From Glycine soja (lineage: Eukaryota > Streptophyta > Magnoliopsida > Fabales > Fabaceae), in NCBI RefSeq assembly GCF_004193775.1, contig NC_041004.1, positions 2,866,718 through 2,930,717 on the forward strand: a stretch of DNA of 64,000 nucleotides. The letters are read 5' to 3'. Of this stretch, positions 55,933 to 64,000 are shown one piece after another (the stretch's first letter is position 1; each line of letters opens with the position of its first letter). Both the position numbers and the translations under genes were made by a program. Under the pieces are notes generated by a model. That model saw only the letters and a list, made by a program, of their open reading frames with translations. It had not been told where the DNA came from and did no database searches.

Positions 55933-58900
55933 CAATTTTGATGTATATAGATGAGCTTACAAATTTGATTTGTTACTATTTTAATACACCAATTATCCAA
56001 CTCGAATCAAGTAGAATTAGTATGAACAATAGAATCGATCTAAGGATAAAACAATTAAAACTTATACTTTAAACGTCCCATCAATAAAAAATATTTATTA
56101 TTGATTTTTATAAAATAAAAATTGTTACATATTTTGATAAAAAGACTCAATATATAAGACTCTCTTTTAAAATAATTTTTTTAGGTCTCTCTACCGTTAG
56201 ATGGATCCTCATGAATGATAATTTTTTAAAAAAATATATAGCACACTTACATAACTAATACTTAAAACCTTTTTCTTCAGAACAAAATTAAGTAACTCAA
56301 AACATTTGTTAAACTAAAACAATTTCACGATTAATCCATATGCTCGAAGATAAATTCGTATTTTAGACTCTACTTTACTCATTGAATTTTTTATTTTTAG
56401 TTAACTACACAAAAATTTATAATCTAATGATATCAGCTGGAGGGTTAGCAAGTTGTGGAGCTTGTTAGACAATTTGACGCAAATTGTTAGCAATTTTGCA
56501 CATTTTCATTAATTAAGTATATGCTCCAGAAGTAAACAAGCAATGCCATAGAAATAGACCAGCGAATGATGACAGTATGACTAACACCCTAGTGTAGCTT
56601 CTTTTGTCCTTTTTTGTGTATCTTAAATAATTGATGTGAACATTAACTATGTTAAACTAACGATGATTCCATCGTTTTCTATTAAGTCAAAACGACTTAT
56701 CTCCCTTTTTTATTTTTTTATTTATTTTTCCTTTCTTGTCTCAAAGGATGTCTCGTAATAATCCAAGCTACTTGCAGCTAAAAACAAAACTAAACTTCAA
56801 ACTTGGGCTAATACTTATTCAAAAATATAAAACTAAAAGAAAAACAAAGTAAATGCCATGTATTGTTTTTGACAAGAGAAAAAAAGGAAGAAGAAGACAT
56901 GTGATTGTTAATTTTGTATTTTGAAAAGTCAAATCTTTTTGGTTATAACATAATAATATTTAATTACAAATCATTATATATAATAAATTTATTAATTTTT
57001 ATAAAATTAGTTCAAAAGTTGTATCAACAGTGATTTATGTTCGATGATAATTATTTAGACGGTCATTATATCATCTTTAAACTCTTTTTTAATAACTAAT
57101 TTTAAAGTATGAATAGTTTAAATTTATGAAAAAATAAAAAAATTAAAATATTAAACAATGACAAAGACAAGTGTAATTAACTAATGAAATTGAGAGGTTT
57201 TAAAATATTAAAACAATGACAAAGACAAGTATCTTAAAAAGAAGAAAATACAATATGAGATATTGTCATTCTTAAAAGTAATAATTTTATTTTATTTCTC
57301 TATTATTATATATAAGTGTTTGAGAGAGAGGAATAGGAAATGTTAATAGCTAATATGGGGGTAGGTCGTACCAATCGTACACCTTTAATAATCGAATAAT
57401 AATATCCTAAAATCAAGTGGTTGTCAAAATTAGATTTCTTATTATCATCTTGACTTTAAGGGTTTTTTTTCTTCTTTTTACTGCAACTTGACTTAAGGTT
57501 TGTATGAGACTTAATTTCAAATTAAAAGTGAGCTTATGTAAAAAAGAAAAAGAAAAAGTGAGCCTTGTATTCTAAGAAATAATGTTTATACTACTTTATT
57601 TACATTAATCTTCATGAAAAAGATCAAACAAATTAATGAAGAGCAGAAGAAAATCCACGGACACTAAGAAGAAATATTGTAGCAAGAAATCAAAGTATTA
57701 TAAAATAGAGTAGAGAAAACTTTATTTATGGTGTATAGATATGATCATATGAAACAACTTTAATTGTGGCCGATCGTTAGAGAAGTTGAAGAGAGAGAGG
57801 GGGCCAGAGAAGGGTTATCAATTAGTGAGAAGGAGAGGTTCAATTTAGCAGCAATGGAGTACTGTGCTAGCAAGGGGTAGAAGAGAAAAGGCATACTTAC
57901 AATTCAGTGATGAATCCAGAAATTTTCTTTAAGAGAACAAAATAATGGTCTATAACATATTTAGGGATGGAAAATATTATAACTTTTACAAGATAAATAA
58001 TCTCATGATAACAAAAGTTAAAATATTTAAGTTTCTATAAATTTTAAATAAAATTGGTAAAATTTATACTGATATTTTCTCTTTTCTCTTTTTATAATTA
58101 TTTACGTTCTTTTTTAAGAAAATAATTTTATGAGGACAACATTTATTTTTCATGTGACATAAACAATAATTATTTAATATATTTATTTTAAAAAATTACT
58201 TAGTGGGTGAGACAATTGTCCTCATAATTAACTATATATGTAGATCTGTCGGCATGCAAAAGAAGAGGAAGATGATGAACAAGAAAATAAAATAATTGTT
58301 AATTGGGAAACAAAAGAAAAAATAAGAAGTTTTTTTTTTTTTTTAACTGTTGATGTAAATGTATACAAACCTAATAGTCTAAAAAAAGCATTTCTATTGT
58401 GGAAGATATGTGAAGCGCTCTTTCATGCTTATTAGAATCCTAGATGAAAACATAATCTCACTTCTTAACTGGCAAAAACTTGTCTTACCATACATATAGA
58501 CAAAAAAATATCTAGTATATGATCGGATTCACCCAAATTCTCTATTTTGAATATTGTTATTAATACATTATCAAGACTAATAATAAATAAACAAAATTTA
58601 TTACAGACCTAAAATAACATTATTAATTTATCAGAAACTAAAATAAAATATAAAAAAACATAATTTTTTTTATTTTATTAGAAATTCAAAAAAAAAATCA
58701 TTAGATACCCAAAATAAAATTCATTAATTTATAAAAAATCTAAAACACATTTTTCCCTTATATTTAATAGCCCTTCCACCTCCCTCCCACATCCCCATCC
58801 ACAAAATTAGGTATGCTATATGGATAAATATGTTTTTGTCCTCTCAAAATACATTAAAAGTTAGATTTAGTCTTTATAAAAATTAATATGATTTTAGTCC

Positions 58901-60940
58901 TTTTATAAAAAAAGTGCAGTTTTGAATTTTTATAGAAATTAAAACTATGTTTTCAAAATATTTTAAAAAACAAAAAACATATTTTATCCAAAGTTAAATT
59001 TGTTTGGGGTGTATTACGTTTTCCAAATTTTAAGTATTTATATATATATATATATATTGAAATATAGAAAATGCGATATTTTCACAACGACTTTGATTCA
59101 TCAGCTACTTCTTTTGGTTTAAACTTAAAAGTACCTTTTTATTTATTTGGTATTTCTTTATGTTTTAATTAATTCCTAGTGTCTTTTTTACTATTCTTCT
59201 GATTTAAAATTTTTACGTCATTGAAAAGTAGCATTATTTTTTCTTACTTTGTGTTTTGACTGTTTTCTCTATGTTTTAAATTTCTTATTAAAGGAATACA
59301 AAAGGGACAATGAAAGGAACACGAAACCATAACAGGAGATTTAAGTCCTTCACAGTGAGCTGAGCTTCATGTAATAATAAGTCTATTTTAACTAAACTTT
59401 AACAGTATAGTTTGGTTTCAATATTACAGATATGAAACAATTGACCTTGTATCCAACAATTCTGGTCAACGTACATCTAAATCTAAATCAAAATATTAAA
59501 AGTTCTATGAAATAAATGCATGAAATTAAGTAATGGATGAATCTGGTCCCCTCAAGAAATACAAATTCATTCATGCCATTCAGCTTATAAAAAGTCTACT
59601 ATTATGATGTTCGCAGCCACAAAACGTAGTTTAGCATCCCTAAATTAGAGTCTAAAGTTTATGTTTCAGCAATTAATGTTATGGGCCAATAGTGTAGAAA
59701 TAAGACAAGCAAAATAAATTGCTATTCAACATTGAATAACCCTTTGGACATTGCAAATGTTAATGATGCTAGTGGTACTAAACAATGTCTAAGAATACAC
59801 AAACATAATTTATGATGAAGTGAATTTATTTGCAATTAGAAAGTAAACGACATTTATTAAGACACAAAATTCAAAAGGACATATTACTCCTTGTGAACGA
59901 ATAAAGATATTCATGTATCTGCAATAATCTTTCTCTAAGTACTGTACTAATTGCTAGTACAAAGCACGAAGTATCTGCATCTAGGAATACTACAATTATC
60001 GAGAGTTTGGCCAAATTCAATGGACTAATCAATTGTGTTCTTAAAGGCTTGATCAAGCACTAATGTAAAAATATCTTGGCAAAAATTATCTGCCATTGCA
60101 AACAAACAATTAACATTTCAAGCAAAATTAGAAAGAAAAATGCCAAAAATCAGAAAATAGATAAGCCCTCCTGGAAGACAAGGCTTAGAAAATTTTACCA
60201 ATCATGACACTAGCACTCTTATATATCAACACATTAATACTTATTATTTCTCTTTTTATCACATTAAATCACTTATCATATTTTTACTTTTTTAATTCTC
60301 TTCTTCTCCCTCTTTCTCATTCTATGTATCAAATTGCAACACACCACACAAGTGCCATAAATTATTTTCCTTTTTATAAAGCAGCATAGAACCGCAACTA
60401 AACCAATAAGAAGTTGGTCAAAGTTAGTAAGAATAGACCCTATATCTCAAAGTGAGTTGAAATTTGGATATAAGAATTTTATTGCTAAATAATATGTAAA
60501 TATCTTTATAAATATTTTTTAAATCCTGCCACTTGTCATGACTTTAGAGTCTAAACAAATTTACTTAAATTTTTATTATTTTAAAGAAAGACCAAAAAGT
60601 ACAAGAACATAGACTAAAAATAAATATTTATTTTGATTTTTGAAAAAATGGAAAATTTAATTCAATCTCCAAATATGTAAAAATGTCATAAATTAATTAT
60701 GTGTTAAATTTGTAAGATCATTTTATCATTAAATTATAATGTTCAAAGATTATATAATAAGATATATTTTTTTAAAATTAATTTGACATTAAATTATAAA
60801 TTTTAAAAGTCAATTTGTCATTCTATTATCTAGATGACTAATCTATCGCATTTTTTTTTATATATTTACAAAATTTAATAAATTTGAAATTTTCATTTTA
60901 GAAACCCATTTATCACTTTGTCACTTGCACTTTTAGTGAC
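53451..60940. other. long AT-rich gene-free stretch
   Basis: No protein or RNA gene recognised. It holds TA microsatellites at 54281-54307, 55880-55929 and about 59040-59057, a short direct repeat (AACAATGACAAAGACAAGT at about 57152 and 57214) and poly-A/T runs. Frames such as 59871-60056 (minus) show no recognisable similarity. Confidence 0.6.
55880..55929. repeat. (TA)n microsatellite, about 25 units
   Basis: Uninterrupted TA dinucleotides. Confidence 0.98.
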
Positions 60941-61193
60941 CACTATGGATATTTACCAAAAACAAAACAAAAAGAGAAAGAAACAGAAAAGATTAAACAT
61001 CCCATTCCCTCTTCCTTGGGAACAAAGATAACCTTATCCAAATGGGAGGCAATGAACCACCCTTGATGGATGAAACCAGAGGACTAATGCAACACCATTC
61101 CTTAACCAAATTCGATGACTCAAAACATCAAGCTTTACACTTAACAGCTACAACTTTTGTTACCAAAAAACAACCTCAAAGTTTGAGCCATTG
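60941..61193 (+). promoter_or_regulatory. CRR4-like gene leader and proximal promoter
   Basis: Base composition changes from AT-rich to balanced about 200 bp before the ATG. CTTATCC (GGATAAG on the other strand) at about 61032 matches the I-box found in many light-responsive chloroplast-protein genes; this is suggestive only. Two short upstream ATGs lie in the leader. Confidence 0.35.
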
Positions 61194-63062
61194 ATGCTTG
61201 TGTGTGCCACTAGTTGCTCATCACACCAGCCATGGGCTTCACCCATTCCCACACTCACCACACTCCCAAAATGCACAACCGCAGAACACGTGAACCAGCT
61301 CCACGCACGCATGATCACAACCGGGTTCCTCAAAAACCCTTCCCTCACCGCAAAACTCGTTCTTTCTTGCATTTCCTCACCCCGTGAGCCTCTAGTCGAG
61401 TTCGCTCGCTACGTTTTCTTCAAGCACCACGCTTTTCGCGATTTCCGTGATGACCCTTTTCTCTGGAACGCTCTGCTCAGGTCCCACTCTCACGGGTGTG
61501 ACCCCAGAGGGGCCATAGTTCTGCTCTGCTTGATGATCGAAAATGGGGTGCGTGTGGATGGGTACTCGTTTTCGTTGGTTCTGAAGGCTTGTGCTAGAGT
61601 GGGTTTGGTTAGGGAGGGAATGCAGGTTTATGGGTTGTTGTGGAAGATGAATTTTGGGTCTGATGTGTTTTTGCAGAATTGTTTGATTGGGTTGTTTGTG
61701 AGATGCGGGTGTGTTGAGCTTGCGCGCCAGTTGTTTGACAGAATGGCTGACCGGGATGTTGTTTCGTATAACTCTATGATTGATGGGTATGTGAAGTGTG
61801 GGGCGGTGGAGAGGGCGCGTGAGTTGTTTGATAGTATGGAGGAGAGGAATTTGATTACTTGGAATTCAATGATTGGAGGGTATGTGAGGTGGGAAGAGGG
61901 GGTGGAGTTTGCTTGGAGTTTGTTTGTTAAAATGCCGGAGAAGGACTTGGTTTCGTGGAACACGATGATTGACGGTTGTGTGAAAAATGGGAGGATGGAG
62001 GATGCTCGGGTGTTGTTTGATGAGATGCCGGAGAGGGATTCGGTCAGCTGGGTTACCATGATAGATGGTTATGTGAAATTGGGTGATGTTCTTGCTGCGA
62101 GGCGATTGTTTGATGAAATGCCGAGCAGAGATGTTATTTCTTGTAATTCGATGATGGCAGGCTATGTTCAAAATGGTTGTTGCATTGAGGCTTTGAAAAT
62201 ATTTTATGATATGAAAAGGGCAACAAATGTGGTGCCTGATGATACTACGTTGTTGATTGTAATCACAGCGTTTGCCCAATTAGGACACGTTGAAGATGGA
62301 GTTGTGATACATCATTATTTGATGGACAAGGGGTACTCTCTGAATGGTAAGCTTGGTGTTGCTCTAATTGACATGTATTCGAAGTGCGGCAGCATTGATA
62401 ACGCTATCTCAGTGTTTGAGAATGTCGAACAAAAATGTGTTGATCATTGGAATGCTATGATCGGTGGTTTAGCTATTCATGGAATGGGTTTAATGGCTTT
62501 CGATTTTCTCATGGAGATGGGAAGGCTTTCTGTTATTCCTGATGATATCACATTCATTGGAGTGTTGAGTGCTTGTAGGCATGCTGGCATGTTGAAGGAA
62601 GGACTGATATGTTTTGAGCTCATGCAAAAAGTATACAATCTGGAACCTAAAGTGCAGCACTATGGATGCATGGTGGACATGCTTAGTCGCGCAGGGCACA
62701 TTGAAGAAGCCAAGAAACTCATTGAGGAGATGCCTGTTGAACCCAATGATGTGATTTGGAAGACCTTACTCAGTGCTTGCCAAAATTATGAAAACTTCTC
62801 TATAGGAGAGCCTATAGCTCAGCAATTGACTCAGCTATATTCATGCAGTCCAAGTTCCTATGTGCTCCTGTCTAATATTTATGCCAGTTTGGGCATGTGG
62901 GACAATGTAAAGAGGGTTAGGACAGAAATGAAAGAAAGGCAATTAAAGAAAATTCCAGGTTGTAGTTGGATTGAACTGGGGGGAATTGTTCACCAGTTCT
63001 CTGTACAAGATAGGACACACCCTCAGGTTACTGAGATTTATTCTTTGTTAAGTAGCTTGTAA
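61194..63062 (+). CDS. CRR4: PLS-class PPR protein, E subgroup; probable CRR4 ortholog
   Basis: An intronless gene of 622 residues. The N-terminus (MLVCATSCSSHQPWASP) is Ser/Thr-rich and suits a chloroplast transit peptide. From about residue 75 to 515 there are PPR motifs of P, L and S type (VSYNSMIDGYVKCG, LITWNSMIGGYV, LVSWNTMIDGCVKNG, VISCNSMMAGYVQNG, HWNAMIGGLAIHGMG). From about 515 comes an E motif (EPNDVIWKTLLSAC...SYVLLSNIYASLGMW...IPGCSWIEL), then a short E+-like end (VHQFSVQDRTHPQ); there is no DYW deaminase domain. Sequence and length fit Arabidopsis CRR4 (At2g45350), which specifies editing that creates the ndhD start codon for the chloroplast NDH complex and works with the separate deaminase protein DYW1. 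The adjacent DUF1442 gene supports orthology. The target site in this species is inferred, not shown. Confidence 0.88.
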   Translation: MLVCATSCSSHQPWASPIPTLTTLPKCTTAEHVNQLHARMITTGFLKNPSLTAKLVLSCISSPREPLVEFARYVFFKHHAFRDFRDDPFLWNALLRSHSHGCDPRGAIVLLCLMIENGVRVDGYSFSLVLKACARVGLVREGMQVYGLLWKMNFGSDVFLQNCLIGLFVRCGCVELARQLFDRMADRDVVSYNSMIDGYVKCGAVERARELFDSMEERNLITWNSMIGGYVRWEEGVEFAWSLFVKMPEKDLVSWNTMIDGCVKNGRMEDARVLFDEMPERDSVSWVTMIDGYVKLGDVLAARRLFDEMPSRDVISCNSMMAGYVQNGCCIEALKIFYDMKRATNVVPDDTTLLIVITAFAQLGHVEDGVVIHHYLMDKGYSLNGKLGVALIDMYSKCGSIDNAISVFENVEQKCVDHWNAMIGGLAIHGMGLMAFDFLMEMGRLSVIPDDITFIGVLSACRHAGMLKEGLICFELMQKVYNLEPKVQHYGCMVDMLSRAGHIEEAKKLIEEMPVEPNDVIWKTLLSACQNYENFSIGEPIAQQLTQLYSCSPSSYVLLSNIYASLGMWDNVKRVRTEMKERQLKKIPGCSWIELGGIVHQFSVQDRTHPQVTEIYSLLSSL

Positions 63063-63340
63063 ATTCCTATTTCGAAGCTGATCTATTATGTGATATTGTT
63101 TGAGTTGGGAAGTCGTGCAATGTGTATGAAAAGTGTAAAAATAGTTGTATTAATTTTCTTTTCTTTTCTTTTATCCCTGTTAACAAATTTAGCATGTCCA
63201 TACTTCTTATGGTTAATCTCCCATCTAAATACAAAGAAAATGCAGAGAAATGTTAGTAATAATGTAATATATATTCGGTCATGTAAAAAAGTTGTTATAG
63301 TGCAAGCAAGTAGCAACCACTAATAACCATGCACGATCAT
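63063..63340. other. 3' flank of the CRR4-like gene
   Basis: AT-rich, probably 3' UTR; AATGTAATATATATT at about 63260 is a plausible polyadenylation region. Confidence 0.4.
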
Positions 63341-63660
63341 ATCCTGGTGAAGGTGTCTTAACATGTAGTGCTGATGCAGCAATTTTCCAAGACCAAGGTC
63401 TGTTCGGATATGGCTTATGCATCCAAAATAGTCATGGTGCTTCTGATTTGGCAAAAACTGCAAGCTGAAGCTCTTGCATTGGCTGAAGCTCTTTATTGAT
63501 AAAGGAGCTGAATTATCAACATGTTATAATAGAGCTGGACAGCTAGCACGTGGTTGATAGTGTTCATAGCAACAATTTCAATCTGTCTGAATTTGGAGTC
63601 GTGTTGCAGAATTGTATACATATTCTTTCTCAAGCCCCTGTGAACTGTCCTAAAAAAATA
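63341..63660 (+). pseudogene. RNase H-like (RVT_3) fragment of a retroelement
   Basis: The frame reads CSADAAIFQDQGLFGYGLCIQNSHGA, stops, then in other frames gives LALAEALY-like and ELDSQLARG-like segments and NLSEFG. This is the plant RNase H domain pattern (DAA.F...G..GYG..IR...G) found next to LINE reverse transcriptases and as stand-alone relics. The first acidic residue is kept; several stops and frameshifts make it dead. Confidence 0.7.
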
Positions 63661-63711
63661 GTCTAACAAATGAAAGCAGAAAATCAAGATAGGGAGAACT
63701 AATAGCAATAG

Positions 63712-64000
63712 CAACTAGGGATGGCAACAAGTTGGGTCGGAGATGAGTTTGACTCTTCCATTCTTCATCCCTAGAAAAATCAGGATAGCTAAGGATTCAG
63801 TATAAAAGATACAGATTTAAAATTTTAATACTCATTCTGATTTTTGTTGGATTTTATCGGATTTAAGAATACTCGTGGGTAATAAGCTATATATATATAT
63901 ATATATATATTTATAATTTTAATTTTAATTTACTTATATTTTTAAAATAAATTATTATATTAAGTTATTAATTATATTTTAATTTAAAAATATGTAAAAA
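63712..64000. repeat. interspersed repeat and TA-rich end
   Basis: CTAGGGATGGCAACAAGTTGGG is the start of a common plant repeat built from GGGTxGGG phrases. A TA run lies at 63887-63911. It continues out of the window. Confidence 0.5.

Noticed and set aside
53451..60940. Search for tRNA or other small RNA genes
   Set aside because: No cloverleaf-like arrangement with A and B box motifs was recognised by eye; a covariance-model scan would be needed to exclude one.
61628..62279. Two minus-strand ORFs of 143 and 137 residues
   Set aside because: Antisense shadows of the CRR4-like gene, caused by the repetitive PPR codon pattern.

Overview
The window is nuclear DNA from a legume, most likely soybean or a close Glycine relative. 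The evidence is low gene density, long AT-rich spacers, soybean-style LTRs carrying repeated TAATCGATTACC palindromes, legume Mutator/CACTA/TRIM-type small elements, and a CRR4-like gene lying beside a DUF1442 gene, as in Arabidopsis. Only four protein genes look intact: two 8-cysteine lipid-transfer-like (LTP) genes at 9.4 and 40.3 kb, a two-exon DUF1442 gene at 48.6-49.6 kb (minus strand), and an intronless E-class pentatricopeptide (PPR) gene at 61.2-63.1 kb that is probably the CRR4 ortholog.

Layout. 0-2 kb: an LTR that abuts a truncated reticulon-like gene. 2.9-5.7 kb: the first of seven foldbacks built from a piece of an alkaline/neutral invertase gene, then a Pack-MULE carrying a PPR fragment. 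5.8-9.4 kb: AT-rich spacer. 9.4-40.7 kb: two duplicated LTP-like genes about 30.9 kb apart, flanking a scrambled tandem array at 10-38 kb. 41-48 kb: local tandem repeats, AT-rich DNA and a Mutator-type MITE. 48.5-51.2 kb: the DUF1442 gene and the upstream DNA from which parts of the array derive. 51-61 kb: AT-rich spacer with long TA microsatellites. 61-63.7 kb: the CRR4-like gene, then an RNase H-like retroelement relic.

The array is the unusual part. Its core order, invertase foldback - S block - DUF1442 fragment A - GGTTC-rich repeat - antisense DUF1442 exon 1 - DUF1442 fragment B, occurs three times (fragment B starts at 13945, 21960 and 31136). Between the cores are further DUF1442 pieces (fragments C and D, more antisense first exons, two intact first exons with splice donors), copies of the DUF1442 upstream region, an unrecognised ORF, and one five-exon segment of the exocyst gene SEC6. 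Sense and antisense DUF1442 pieces coexist, and the invertase pieces form near-perfect hairpins, so the locus is a plausible source of double-stranded and small RNA aimed at the intact DUF1442 gene 10 kb away, at invertase genes and possibly at SEC6. That function is inference; the repeat structure is read from the sequence.

Coordinates of intact genes and their splice sites were checked base by base. Block boundaries inside the array were placed by eye and may be off by tens of bases.
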